Below are positions 7,883-17,526 of a stretch of 64,000 nt of DNA, piece after piece. This stretch comes from Echinicola shivajiensis (GTDB lineage Bacteria; Bacteroidota; Bacteroidia; Cytophagales; Cyclobacteriaceae), in contig NZ_JAHHZM010000001.1 in assembly GCF_018642165.1 (NCBI RefSeq), positions 186,001 through 250,000 of the forward strand. Reading direction: 5' to 3'. Numbering within the stretch: position 1 is the stretch's first letter; each line of letters starts with the position of its first letter. The position numbers were made by a program, and so were the translations under genes. The notes under the pieces were generated by a model. That model made no database searches, was not told the DNA's origin, and saw only the letters and a program-made list of their open reading frames with translations.

Positions 7883-9349
7883 CTAAAACTCAATCTTATA
7901 ATTAGTTACTTCTTTTTTGAAAAAAGGTAATTCAATATCAACATTGTTACCTGCGTTAACCCCCTTGATTATAAGGTCATTTACATCGTGCGCCATAAAT
8001 AATGGACGTGGATCGGGCTTCAAAGTATTAATTGAAAAATTGTTTATAGATATTCCATTCACATGACGCATAAACAAGCCACATACCGGTAGATTTTGCC
8101 ATACTGTGGGTTGTGGATACCCCTTAATACTTTCACTTACATTATTTAAGCCTATTAAATAATCTCCATTTTCCAATCCTCCCTGCTGTATAATGTTGAT
8201 ATTATTCAGCCTAACATTTTCAATTTTATGTCCTGGAATCCCTGTAACCGAACAGGCAAAATTCCCACTGTTATAAGCCGTCACATTGCTAATGGTAATA
8301 TTGCTCATCCTGCCTGTTTTTGGCTCTGGTGCCTCAGGATTATGTTTTCTGTTTCTCCCTCCCAGTCTTACATAAATCGGACATTTAGTACCTTCTATGG
8401 TAAGGTTATCCACTGAAATACCTTCCATAATTCCACCGTCAACTATTTCCAATGAGAGGCCGGTTATTCCAATGGCTGAAGGATTTCGGCTTGGATCAGG
8501 CTTCTCAGGATGTATGGAAGGTTTTATAATGCAATTGCTGATATTGATATTTCGAAATCCTCCCGTAGATTCGGTCCCCATTTTAATGCCGTTGCAAAAG
8601 CTGCTAACAACGCAATTACTAATTACAACATCTTCACATGGAGCAGTTCCAGTACTCTTTAGACATATTGCATCATCTCCAGAATCGAAGATACTGTTGG
8701 TAAGCAATACCCTTCTGCTCCCGTCAATATCAATTCCATCATTATTTCGATTGCTATGGTTATAAACTTTAATATTATTCACCAAAACATCTTCGCAATC
8801 CAATAAGTGGAAATTCCACATACCTGAATTCCTGAGTGTAATTCCTGTCACTGTAACATCTGAACAACTTATGAATAAAATATTTCGGGGTCTTCCATCT
8901 CGATCACCACTTCCTTCCTGACGAGGTAACTGGCCAGCTCCCTGTCCGTCGATTGTTCCAGTACCTGTTATAGCAATGTTTTTTGCTCCAGCAGCATAGA
9001 AGATGGAATACCAGCCAATTTCATCTTTTAATGAACGGTATGGCCTAACTTCCTGGCGAGTTAACTGATCGTGGTCTGTGCTTCCCAGGATATATGCCCC
9101 GTGTTCCAAATGCAGCTCAATATTATCTTTTAAGATAACAGTTCCACATAAGTATTTTCCTTCCGGAACAACAACTCTGCCTCCTCCTGCTTGATGCGCC
9201 TGATCTACGGCTGATTGTATGGCTTTCGTATTCATTGCTATTCCACCTTTGACTGCTCCGAAGTCTGTAATCACATAATCTTTCCCTTCAGAGGTTAAGG
9301 AAAAAAATATCAGAGTTATGAAAAGGCTTGTAATTATTATTTTTTTCAT
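7883..9349 (-). CDS. GH28-fold right-handed beta-helix glycosidase, copy 2
   Basis: This paralogue of the downstream GH28-fold gene is about 488 residues long from the ATG at 9349, where MKKIIITSLFITLIFFSLTS forms the signal peptide. Both proteins share the YVITDFGAV / YMITDFGAV start. Catalytic-region motifs are NNDGIDIDGS and GDDAICLKS. The position of the GHG motif reads SSFCNGIKMGT, again without the usual histidine. Several beta-helix turns with ISNC/ISNV-type ladders are visible. It is the first gene of a two-gene operon, preceded by a long intergenic region with a GntR-like palindrome. An exo-acting enzyme on pectic oligosaccharides is plausible, but it could act on another uronic-acid or rhamnose linkage. 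Confidence 0.8.
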   Translation of the reverse strand: MKKIIITSLFITLIFFSLTSEGKDYVITDFGAVKGGIAMNTKAIQSAVDQAHQAGGGRVVVPEGKYLCGTVILKDNIELHLEHGAYILGSTDHDQLTRQEVRPYRSLKDEIGWYSIFYAAGAKNIAITGTGTIDGQGAGQLPRQEGSGDRDGRPRNILFISCSDVTVTGITLRNSGMWNFHLLDCEDVLVNNIKVYNHSNRNNDGIDIDGSRRVLLTNSIFDSGDDAICLKSTGTAPCEDVVISNCVVSSFCNGIKMGTESTGGFRNINISNCIIKPSIHPEKPDPSRNPSAIGITGLSLEIVDGGIMEGISVDNLTIEGTKCPIYVRLGGRNRKHNPEAPEPKTGRMSNITISNVTAYNSGNFACSVTGIPGHKIENVRLNNINIIQQGGLENGDYLIGLNNVSESIKGYPQPTVWQNLPVCGLFMRHVNGISINNFSINTLKPDPRPLFMAHDVNDLIIKGVNAGNNVDIELPFFKKEVTNYKIEF

Positions 9350-10550
9350 GTTATTATTTTCTTTTTTCAGTTCCATTCCATTCATTTTGTTCAATGCTAT
9401 AAGAGCTATCCTGATTACGTATTTATTCAGGACTTCCCAATTTCATTGATGGCGAGTTTTCTCCACTGATCTCACATATTCTCGAGTTTAATCCAACGCT
9501 TGTGCTGCTAGGAATCTGCCCCACTAATCATCACTGTTCAATTCCCTTGTCCATCTTTTTATGACTTGGGCATACTGTCCGCCATGTACAGTGATCCTGA
9601 TACAGTAATCAGAACGGCTTAAGCAATGTGGCAATATTATGCATATCCCTCTCCTCGAATACTATAATATCTTAAGGTATCGTCTTCTTTTCACTTTATG
9701 TTACTACCTATGTAATTTTTGTCAGTGCCCAGGAAGTTCAAACATAGCCTAACAACAAGGCAATCAATAAGAGTTTGAGTTTTTTTATAGAAATTTATTT
9801 TAGGTTTATTATTTATCTCAATTTATTCAATTGGACATCCCCGAAATAAGGACAATAAGCTCTTTTTTAAATGGATTTTTTGTTCAAAAACATGGACGAA
9901 TCACTTTGGGCAAAAAAATCTTCCTTTAGTAGATGAATAAATTACATTATAAATGGCAAAATTGACAAGCAAATAAAGTCCCACTTAACTTCCTTTATTT
10001 TAGTGGAATTGAGTCATCTAAAGGAACTTTTTATTTTCCCTTAATCCTACTTCTCTAAAAGCAAGATCATTTAATAGCTGGGTCATTTCGGGAATGATAA
10101 TGTATCAGGGCAGTCCAGTGGCTAATTTTACGCCCCATGCTTCCCCTTTCTAATTATCGCTAATAAATATCTCAAATTCTGAGATTAAAAAACCTACTAA
10201 AAAACATCAAAAAGCTGCGAGTCCCGAGCACCTTTCCCCCGACTTTGGAGGCTGAAAAGATGGTTTTGTATACAAAACTACATCTTGCTGTATCCAGAGG
10301 ATATTACCTTTTAATCTAAATCAAAAAACTATGGAATCTATCGATAACTTAACTATAAAAACTACATCAGAAACTTAAGTAACATCCAAATATAGATTTA
10401 TAATAGAGCTATTTACTCTTCAATATTTCGAGGAAAAACATTAATCCATGTATTTTCCTAATCAACAGAATAGCAACTTTTATTAAAACCTCGTTATATG
10501 GCAAATACTTTTAACTAAATGGATTACATAAGACATCATTAATTTAATCC
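9350..10550. other. 1.2 kb intergenic region upstream of the GH28 pair
   Basis: No protein-coding frame with family resemblance was found on either strand. It separates the phosphatase operon from the GH28 pair. One notable element is a perfect 16-base palindrome at 10263-10278. The rest is AT-rich with scattered stops and may contain decayed sequence. Confidence 0.5.
10263..10278. promoter_or_regulatory. Perfect palindrome resembling a GntR-family operator
   Basis: GTTTTGTATACAAAAC is a perfect 16-base palindrome. The outer bases GATG and CATC extend the symmetry with one inserted base. Its TTGTATACAA core is like the operators known for GntR-family repressors of gluconate and uronate genes. 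It lies about 910 bases upstream of the first GH28 start and about 270 bases beyond the stop of the pafA-like gene, so which gene it controls is unclear. No GntR gene is in the window. Confidence 0.35.
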
Positions 10551-12176
10551 TTAGTCTAATATTTCCAAAATTGGTTCGCCACTTGCTCCATTAGGAATTC
10601 TTATATTTAACAGCATGGACAATGTAGGTGCTATATCAGTAATCGTACAATACCTAGTGCTACTTCCTGCCCTCACATTCCATCCATAGAATAAAATAGG
10701 AACATGGGTATCATATTTATATCCAGTACCGTGGGTGGTTCCTCTAGAAGAGTTGACCAGCCAAGCAGGTTCTAAAATCAATAGCACATCACCTGAGGAT
10801 TTGTGGTTGAAGCCCATTTGAAGTAAGTGCGCTCTGCCATGGGTGTATTCGTGGCTCATCATGTCAGACGCTGTGTATGCCTCCTTTATGCCGTCAAATC
10901 GGAGCATAAAATCAGCTACTTCCCTTTGTACCTTTGTCAATTCAAGTCCATTTTCCTTTATTAATTTTCTATTGAGAAAGACCTGCCCATTCGAGAAATT
11001 TAATACCCATTTCCCCTCTCCATAATTCTGATTCATAAAACCCTTCAATTGGGTAATAACAAATTTTGAATTTAAGCTTCCCGCTGGGATTTCTACGCTT
11101 TTCATATAATTCACAACATCTGCTACTGCATGGTCGGCAGTCAGAAAAACTAAATACCCATCTTTACCAAATTCCTTGTCAAGGTAATCAAAGAACTTTC
11201 CTAGGCCCTTATCTAATCGAAGATAGGTGTCTTCAAGCTCTATTGAAGTTGGTCCAAACCTATGCCCCACATAATCTGTAGAAGAGAAACTAACGGCTAA
11301 AAAGTCCGTTTCATCACCTTTTCCAAGGTCCTCGCCTTCAAGGGCAGCATATGCCAGATCCAAGGTAAGGTCATTTCCAAAAGGAGTAGAAGATATTAAG
11401 CCAAGACCGCCGTTGTTCTCTTGAAGGTCTTTTAGGTCATACGGAAAGTCTGTGGTTTCCCTTCCAATAAAAGGTGCTTCAAAGTCATTGTCATCCTCAA
11501 TGCTCTGGGTATATGTTTTGACATTATAAAGTGGTTCCCAGTCCTTTGAAAGGTATTTTTGAGGATAATTTTTCTTATTGAATTTTTGAACCCAGTCAGG
11601 AAGCTCTTCGCCATAATAGGTAGAGGTCATAAATTCACCACTTTTACCATCATACCAATAAGCATCTCCTAAATGGCCTGCAGGCAAGGCAGCTCCACGG
11701 TCTTTGAGGGCAATGCCTACTACTTTAGAACGGCGATTAGTGGATAAGCGAAGTTCATCTGTAATAGTGGTAGTAAGAAGATTCCTTGGAGAGATCTCTC
11801 CCTTTTGTGGCGTTCCGCCTATTCCAGTAACAGTACTGTCGCTTGCACAATATATGCTTTTATCCAGTTCTCTCACATACCAATTATTCGCTATAATCCC
11901 ATGAGTGACGGGAGTAGTACCTGTATATACTGACGAATGCCCAGGCCCTGTATACGTGGGAATATAATTATAATGAGCATTTTTCATTACAAACCCCTTA
12001 TCCATCAATCGCTTAAACCCTCCTTCTGTATATCTTTCGTTAAATTTGTGAAGGTACTCATATTTCATTTGGTCAACCACAATCCCTACTACCAACTTTG
12101 GTTTTTTCATATTTTGGGCAAACCCAAAATAGATATGACTAAAAAGAATAAATATTACACAAAGTAGTTTTTTCAT
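10551..12176 (-). CDS. pafA: PafA-type alkaline phosphatase (phosphate monoesterase)
   Basis: PafA enzymes are calcium-insensitive periplasmic phosphatases that remove phosphate from many monoesters, including sugar phosphates. Start at 12176 gives a signal peptide (MKKLLCVIFILFSHIYFGFA) and about 541 residues. The nucleophile region is PTYTGPGHSSVYTG (Thr near residue 70 of this protein). The metal ligands appear in VVDQMKYE, SSTDYVGH, LTADHAVAD and HGTGYKYDTH. The monoesterase-specific residues are visible as NNWY (Asn) and ALKDRGAALPAGH (Lys and Arg). It is the last gene of locus A and would finish dephosphorylation after the phosphodiesterases upstream. Confidence 0.88.
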   Translation of the reverse strand: MKKLLCVIFILFSHIYFGFAQNMKKPKLVVGIVVDQMKYEYLHKFNERYTEGGFKRLMDKGFVMKNAHYNYIPTYTGPGHSSVYTGTTPVTHGIIANNWYVRELDKSIYCASDSTVTGIGGTPQKGEISPRNLLTTTITDELRLSTNRRSKVVGIALKDRGAALPAGHLGDAYWYDGKSGEFMTSTYYGEELPDWVQKFNKKNYPQKYLSKDWEPLYNVKTYTQSIEDDNDFEAPFIGRETTDFPYDLKDLQENNGGLGLISSTPFGNDLTLDLAYAALEGEDLGKGDETDFLAVSFSSTDYVGHRFGPTSIELEDTYLRLDKGLGKFFDYLDKEFGKDGYLVFLTADHAVADVVNYMKSVEIPAGSLNSKFVITQLKGFMNQNYGEGKWVLNFSNGQVFLNRKLIKENGLELTKVQREVADFMLRFDGIKEAYTASDMMSHEYTHGRAHLLQMGFNHKSSGDVLLILEPAWLVNSSRGTTHGTGYKYDTHVPILFYGWNVRAGSSTRYCTITDIAPTLSMLLNIRIPNGASGEPILEILD

Positions 12177-12270
12177 TTGATTATTAATATTTGCTGGCGC
12201 AGTCATTTAGTAAAGGTTTTGTTTTAAAAGTCCTTTGAACATCACCAACCAACAGATTATAACAGCTCTT

Positions 12271-13185
12271 TTATTTTCTTATATTTCCATCTGAAATCAA
12301 AGGAGTTACGGCCTTTGCTGCCCTAATAGGAAAATCAGATTCAAGAATATCTGCTCCATCCTCAATAACTTTTCTATAGGCTATGTTCCGCTCATTTTCT
12401 AGATCCAATTTATCATAACTTGAAGCTGCTGATACCATCACCATGACTCCTCTATCATGTAGTTTTTTGTACAACAATTTATTTTCCGGCTTGCTCAGTG
12501 GACCAACATATGCCATAACCTGCGACCAGGGGATATCTGCCTCCACATATGCTTCCAATTCTTCGAGATTCCTAATAAATGCTGCAAACATAAAATCTTT
12601 ATGCCTTTCAAGATAATATTCAGCCTGACTAGGTTTATGTACTGTAACCATCACATGATCAAATGCATTTAATTTTATTATCAAATCCGCTGTCATTTCC
12701 ATAGGAACATCTTTATGATCAAGATCAACTATAGTCTTGCCTTTGCTCCACTTAATAACTTCCTCTAAAGTAGGCACCTTATATTTTGTTACTTTTCCAG
12801 TTACATCTACCAACTTTAGTTTTTTGACTTCCTTCCAAGTATAGTCACTCAGTTTTCCCTTCCCATTTGTAGTTCTATCAATGGTGGCATCATGCATTAA
12901 TACAATGACACTATCTTTGGTAAGTCTTGGGTCAATTTCAAAAAATGCAGGAGTATAACGAAGTGTATTTTTAAATGCTACAATACTGTTCTCTGGATAT
13001 CCCTCCTCTTTTCCACCCCTATGGCCACTTATCAAAACTTTCCCGTCTTCTTTATAGCTGAAAAATTCGTGAAGTTCCTTGGCCCCCTTTAATTTAATTT
13101 TATGAATTTTTTGAGCATACGCACTCTCTTTTACAAAAACTGAAACAATAAAAACCACAAATAATAATCTAATTAAGCTATTCAT
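12271..13185 (-). CDS. Glycerophosphodiester phosphodiesterase family protein
   Basis: GDPD enzymes cleave glycerophosphodiesters to glycerol 3-phosphate and an alcohol; relatives also attack glycerol-phosphate teichoic acids. The start at 13185 gives MNSLIRLLFVVFIVSVFV as the signal peptide, placing it in the periplasm or outer membrane. Family motifs are GHRGG near residue 52, PENSIVAF, FEIDPRLTKD and LMHDATIDRTTNGKG. The family's C-terminal block appears as DGADILESDFP. The protein is about 304 residues long and appears complete. It lies between the MFS importer and the PafA phosphatase, so a sequence of diester cleavage, monoester cleavage and uptake is suggested by gene order. The exact substrate is unknown. 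Confidence 0.88.
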   Translation of the reverse strand: MNSLIRLLFVVFIVSVFVKESAYAQKIHKIKLKGAKELHEFFSYKEDGKVLISGHRGGKEEGYPENSIVAFKNTLRYTPAFFEIDPRLTKDSVIVLMHDATIDRTTNGKGKLSDYTWKEVKKLKLVDVTGKVTKYKVPTLEEVIKWSKGKTIVDLDHKDVPMEMTADLIIKLNAFDHVMVTVHKPSQAEYYLERHKDFMFAAFIRNLEELEAYVEADIPWSQVMAYVGPLSKPENKLLYKKLHDRGVMVMVSAASSYDKLDLENERNIAYRKVIEDGADILESDFPIRAAKAVTPLISDGNIRK

Positions 13186-13368
13186 TTCTACTTGGTATTT
13201 AAGTTGTACTATAAAATGCTGAAGCTTGTTGTTTCCCATAAATATCGGATCATAAAAACATGGATTCTATCAAAGAATAGATTTATCCTCCAATTTTCAT
13301 AAGCTCAATAGCATCCAATTTCTTAAACCACAATAATTTTAAATCAAACAGGAAACAATGCTATTGCT

Positions 13369-14634
13369 TTAATTACTAAATGATTCCTCCGAAGTCATTA
13401 CGACTTCTTCCTCCTCAGGAAGCTGTATAAAATAAGTTATTAAACTACTTATAAAATAGAGCCCAGATAAGATCCATACAATTCCTTCGGAGCCCACAAC
13501 TCCAATAAATAGTCCTACCAATGCTGGTCCCACAAAAACCGGCAAACCTGCTCCCAAATTAAGGACAGACATTGCGGCACCTTTATCATCTTTTACTAGG
13601 GATGGAACCAATGCCGACAGGGGAACATAACCGGCCAATAATGCCCCCCAAAGAACTCCACATCCTAATACTGCCCAAAAGCTACCACCAGACCACTCTG
13701 CACTGTAGTAAAAAAGTAACGTAGATATTCCGCATCCAACTCCTCCAAACCACATTACAGTATTTCTCCACCCAAATTTATCTCCAACGAAACCAAAAAA
13801 CAGGTTAAACGCAATATTAGCAGTAAATACTGTCCCCCATATTTGCAACCATTCTGTGGTACTTATTCCATGTATCCCAAAAAAACTGGGGATAAAAACT
13901 GGAAAAGCAAACTGCGCTGTTGTGTTTATTACCCTAACTACCCCTCCCAACAATACCTTGGGATGATCTTTCATAATGGATATTCCCCTATTGAGCTCTT
14001 TTAGTTTGCTGGTATTATTTTTTCGTTCCAATCTACCTTTTTGAATAATTATGGCAAAAACTGCTCCTAGTATTACCCAAAAAATAGAACTCCATAAGGT
14101 TTCAAGGTATCCCCACTTTTCAATGGCCCAACTTGAATAATATGCTCCCAAAACATTTAATCCCCCCGTAAAAACAAACCAAAACCAACCTACAGCTTTT
14201 CCCAGTTGATTTTTAGAGCTTTTATAACTTAGCCAAACCAAAAAAGAATACGCGAATAATGGATACCCAAATCCCCTTAATGCATAAGTAATCAACATCA
14301 TATTAAAATCAAATGCATGAAGTCCCAAACCTATGAAACCTATGGTTCCCAAAACATAAAACATCAGACCTATAGTCATTGTCCTTTTCATTCCATACAT
14401 TTCTGTAAGGACACCTGAAAACCACGATGCTAGGGCAATCGTTATTCCATAAACGGTAAATAGAGAAGCAGATTGCTGAATACTCAAGCCTCTTTCCATG
14501 AGGTATGGACTCAACCATCCTTGCTCAATCCCATCTCCCATCATAAATATAAGGACTCCCAAATACCCCCAAATAAGCTGTTTGGGAAGACCAATATTAT
14601 CTATCCATTGATTTTGTTTTTTAATATCTATCAT
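13369..14634 (-). CDS. MFS transporter, polyol permease (RbtT/DalT-like) type
   Basis: This 421-residue inner-membrane protein has about 12 membrane segments and the MFS loop motif as GVLTEMYGMKRT near residue 76. The segment GYLGVLIFMMGDGIEQGWLS near residue 24 is characteristic of the polyol permease family, whose members import ribitol, D-arabitol or related polyols. The second-half loop motif appears as GFVGDKFGWRNT. It is in the same operon orientation as the flanking phosphohydrolases. It would bring in the small dephosphorylated polyol released outside. Polyol specificity is an inference from this motif and from the D-ribulokinase-like gene in the neighbouring locus. Confidence 0.75.
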   Translation of the reverse strand: MIDIKKQNQWIDNIGLPKQLIWGYLGVLIFMMGDGIEQGWLSPYLMERGLSIQQSASLFTVYGITIALASWFSGVLTEMYGMKRTMTIGLMFYVLGTIGFIGLGLHAFDFNMMLITYALRGFGYPLFAYSFLVWLSYKSSKNQLGKAVGWFWFVFTGGLNVLGAYYSSWAIEKWGYLETLWSSIFWVILGAVFAIIIQKGRLERKNNTSKLKELNRGISIMKDHPKVLLGGVVRVINTTAQFAFPVFIPSFFGIHGISTTEWLQIWGTVFTANIAFNLFFGFVGDKFGWRNTVMWFGGVGCGISTLLFYYSAEWSGGSFWAVLGCGVLWGALLAGYVPLSALVPSLVKDDKGAAMSVLNLGAGLPVFVGPALVGLFIGVVGSEGIVWILSGLYFISSLITYFIQLPEEEEVVMTSEESFSN

Positions 14635-14719
14635 AAATTTTACTCTCTTAAATAGTCTTTATTTTACATTATCCTTTTACAAAAAATCACAATTTGTCAG
14701 ATCGATTAATTGAAGCTTT

Positions 14720-16576
14720 TTATTCTGCCAAATAGTTCTTTAAAGTACCAACACTATAACCAGAAGGTGCTTCGTCCTTATTCCATCTAATTTTGTCAGC
14801 TTTCCCATCTCCATTAATATCACTGAAATAAAAAAAAGTACTTTCACTTTGAGAGGTTCCACGAAGTGAATACACTGGTCCATCAAAAGTTCCATCACCA
14901 TTAGCTGGGTATACTTTCACTTTACCTTTATAGATATTTGGTCTCCAAAATATTTTATCTGATTTACCATCCCCAGTAACATCGGCAAAATAAAATCTTG
15001 TGGTAGACACTTGGCTGCTCCCAGAAGTGTTACTATTCAAAAAAGTAAAAGTTCCATCACCATTTGACCCATAGACCCGTGTATGTCCAGAGTCATATGT
15101 CGGGTTCCAGTAGATTTTATCTGCTTTACCATCGCCGGTAACATCAGCAAAATAGAAAGTTGTATTTGTACTTTGACTAGCACCATTGGTATTAGAATCT
15201 AGAAAGGTAAATGTACCGTCCCCATTGGATCGGTATATCTGTGTTTTGCCGGAATCAATGGTGGGATCCCACCGTACCTGGTCAGCCTTACCATCTCCAG
15301 TCACATCAGCAAAATAATAACTAGTACTTGTTAAATTACTGGCACCAATTGCATTTGAATTGAGAAAACTGAAGGTTCCATCTCCATTTGACTCATAAAT
15401 CCTTGTATGGCCGGAATCATAAGTAGGGTTCCAATAAACCTTATCCTCCTTACCATCCCCTGTGATATCAGCAAAATAGAAAAAGGTATTTGAACTTTGA
15501 CTTGAACCATTGGTATTAGAATCCAAAAAGGTAAAAGATCCGTCCCCATCAGATGCATATACCCTAGTGTGACCTGAATCGAAGGTCGGATTCCAATATA
15601 TCTTATCTACTTTTCCATCTCCAGTTACATCTGCAAAGTAATATCTTGTATTAGCACTCCCACTAATCCCCTGATCATCAATATTAAGTTCACCATAAAT
15701 AGCAGGGATAAATTCCCCCATTATAGCCCAATGATCAGAAGGCCAGTCCCCGCTATAACTGGTATCTATCACCTTGGAGCTAATAAAAGCCAAATCTCTT
15801 GAACTTAAGATCCAATCTAACTTACTATCTCCAATAGCATCCCATCCATGAAAAGTATTACCGCTTTCATGATGCACACATACCATACTGTTGCTACCAG
15901 TGGTATTTTTTAAGATCGAGATTTCAGGAGTCCCGGGCTGAGCATTAAAGTCTCCCATTACAATAACAGGTAGACCATTTGAATTATCTTCAACCACATC
16001 TTTAATTAAACTGGCCATCGCTTGTCTTTCCGTAGAAGAAACGGTTGTCCAGTGACTATTACAGATGAAATATGATTGACCCGTAATCGAGTCATTCAAA
16101 ACAACCCAGGTCCCATTTCTTGTCTCAGTTTGAACAATTTCAAAGCTTCCTTGATCCAGTCTACTAAATCTACTGGATCTATAAAAAATTGCTTTTGGAG
16201 TCCCTGTTGAAGTAACAGTATAGATATCATATCCTAAACTATCCATTTTGTCTTCCATCCAAGCTTCAAACCAATTATTGGAAAATTCCTGTAATCCTAC
16301 AACATCAGGATCATTATCAATAACTGTTTGAAGAATCAAGCCCTTCCTATCATTCAAAGACAAGGGATCATTTGCATTATCATGACGGATGTTAAATGAC
16401 ATGACTTTCAACTCTGACGAAATGCTAAACGAATTTAAGCTAAACGATTCCTCTGACTCAGAAAACTGTAAAGGTTCGAGATCCCCAGGCCCTTGGCAAG
16501 CTGACATTATCAGACAAGCTAAGAATATCAACATAGATAAAGCAATGCTAATACTTCCATTCAGAATATTTTTCAT
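14720..16576 (-). CDS. EEP phosphohydrolase fused to FG-GAP/VCBS repeats
   Basis: The first ~300 residues form an endonuclease/exonuclease/phosphatase (EEP) domain, a metal-dependent phosphoester hydrolase fold. Visible motifs are MSFNIRHDN, GLQEF, NSHWTTVSSTER, GDFNA, KLDWIL and WPSDHWA. A lipobox (LIMSAC) after the signal sequence indicates a lipoprotein. From about residue 308 to the end there are six repeats of about 54 residues, each with a YFADVTGDGKxDK calcium-binding loop, like FG-GAP/VCBS beta-propeller or adhesion repeats. The C-terminal part is a likely binding platform that keeps the enzyme on a substrate surface. The enzyme half is a clear paralogue of the upstream EEP lipoprotein. 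The fusion is the unusual point. Confidence 0.85.
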   Translation of the reverse strand: MKNILNGSISIALSMLIFLACLIMSACQGPGDLEPLQFSESEESFSLNSFSISSELKVMSFNIRHDNANDPLSLNDRKGLILQTVIDNDPDVVGLQEFSNNWFEAWMEDKMDSLGYDIYTVTSTGTPKAIFYRSSRFSRLDQGSFEIVQTETRNGTWVVLNDSITGQSYFICNSHWTTVSSTERQAMASLIKDVVEDNSNGLPVIVMGDFNAQPGTPEISILKNTTGSNSMVCVHHESGNTFHGWDAIGDSKLDWILSSRDLAFISSKVIDTSYSGDWPSDHWAIMGEFIPAIYGELNIDDQGISGSANTRYYFADVTGDGKVDKIYWNPTFDSGHTRVYASDGDGSFTFLDSNTNGSSQSSNTFFYFADITGDGKEDKVYWNPTYDSGHTRIYESNGDGTFSFLNSNAIGASNLTSTSYYFADVTGDGKADQVRWDPTIDSGKTQIYRSNGDGTFTFLDSNTNGASQSTNTTFYFADVTGDGKADKIYWNPTYDSGHTRVYGSNGDGTFTFLNSNTSGSSQVSTTRFYFADVTGDGKSDKIFWRPNIYKGKVKVYPANGDGTFDGPVYSLRGTSQSESTFFYFSDINGDGKADKIRWNKDEAPSGYSVGTLKNYLAE

Positions 16577-16600
16577 AGGTCATATTGGATTTTACAGAAA

Positions 16601-17467
16601 TTATTCATTTACATTTTTCCTGGGTAAAAACTCTGCTGAAATAGCCCAATGGTCTGATGGCCACTGTCCATTTATTTTTTCATTACTCACCCTAAACCCT
16701 ATTCTTTCAAGATTATCATAAGAATAAAAAATCCAATCTATTTTACTTTTACCTTCATCCTCCCAACCATGAAATGTTGGGGCAAAGGTGGAATCCGCAT
16801 AAGTAATAGCAGGAACCTTGTGGCTTTCCATTTTAAGCATTTCTCGTGTATGGGGTTTTGCATTGAAATCACCAAAAGCAATTACCGGTAAACCTTGGTG
16901 TTTTTGCTCTATTTCCTCCAACACTATACCTGCAGTATTTGCTCTTTCAGTTGAAGAAACCGTAGTCCAATGACTGTTGCAAACAAAGTATTTAAGGTCA
17001 TTTTCTTGATCATAAAGTATCACCCATGAACCCGACCTGTTTTCCGTAAAATTCATTTGAAAGGTTGCAAAAGACCGTTTTTCAAACCTATCTTCTTTGT
17101 AGAAAATAACTTTGGGTGAGCCTTTTGAGGCAGATTCATCCATATAATACTGATAACCTAAATCAAGCATTTTGATTTTCATCCAATCCTCAAACCAGTT
17201 ATTCGAATATTCCTGTAGTCCTACTATTTCGGGATTTTGTTGTGTAATTTCTTTCAGAATAAGGTCTTTCCTTTCGTGAAGAGAAAGAGGATCCTTATCA
17301 TCGTCATGCCTAATATTAAAAGACATGACCTTAAATGGAGCATATTCTACCTCTTTATCATCATCCTCTTTTGAATCAGAAGGACGATGTTCCTCTGAGT
17401 TGCAGTTTCCAAAAGAAAGGATTATTGCAAGCCCTATAAAAAAAAGTGACACTACACGCTTCATCAT
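16601..17467 (-). CDS. EEP-family phosphohydrolase lipoprotein
   Basis: This protein of about 288 residues is an endonuclease/exonuclease/phosphatase-fold hydrolase. Start at the ATG at 17467 (MMKRVVSLFFIGLAIILSF) places a lipobox at GNC, so it is probably anchored in the outer membrane. Motifs: MSFNIRHDD, GLQEY, NSHWTTVSSTER, GDFNAKP, KIDWIF and WPSDHWAI. These supply the metal-binding Glu, the His/Asp catalytic pair and the terminal SDH. A lipoprotein beside SusC/SusD is unlikely to be a nuclease. Phosphodiester or phosphomonoester bonds in a glycan or phospholipid-like substrate are more likely targets. The neighbouring downstream gene is a longer paralogue with repeat domains. Confidence 0.82.
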   Translation of the reverse strand: MMKRVVSLFFIGLAIILSFGNCNSEEHRPSDSKEDDDKEVEYAPFKVMSFNIRHDDDKDPLSLHERKDLILKEITQQNPEIVGLQEYSNNWFEDWMKIKMLDLGYQYYMDESASKGSPKVIFYKEDRFEKRSFATFQMNFTENRSGSWVILYDQENDLKYFVCNSHWTTVSSTERANTAGIVLEEIEQKHQGLPVIAFGDFNAKPHTREMLKMESHKVPAITYADSTFAPTFHGWEDEGKSKIDWIFYSYDNLERIGFRVSNEKINGQWPSDHWAISAEFLPRKNVNE

Positions 17468-17526
17468 ATTCTTTGAGTTGGTTTCAACAATTCTTCTATT
17501 GGGTATTATTGAGTAAGACATTTGTA

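Noticed and set aside
15000-15660. Regularly spaced DNA repeats that might suggest a CRISPR or tandem-repeat array
   Set aside because: The period of about 160 bases corresponds to the 54-residue FG-GAP protein repeats inside one open frame. There are no short identical repeats with unique spacers.
16601-17467. DNA-degrading exonuclease
   Set aside because: The EEP fold includes nucleases, but the lipobox and placement among SusC/SusD and phosphatases make a nutrient phosphohydrolase more likely.
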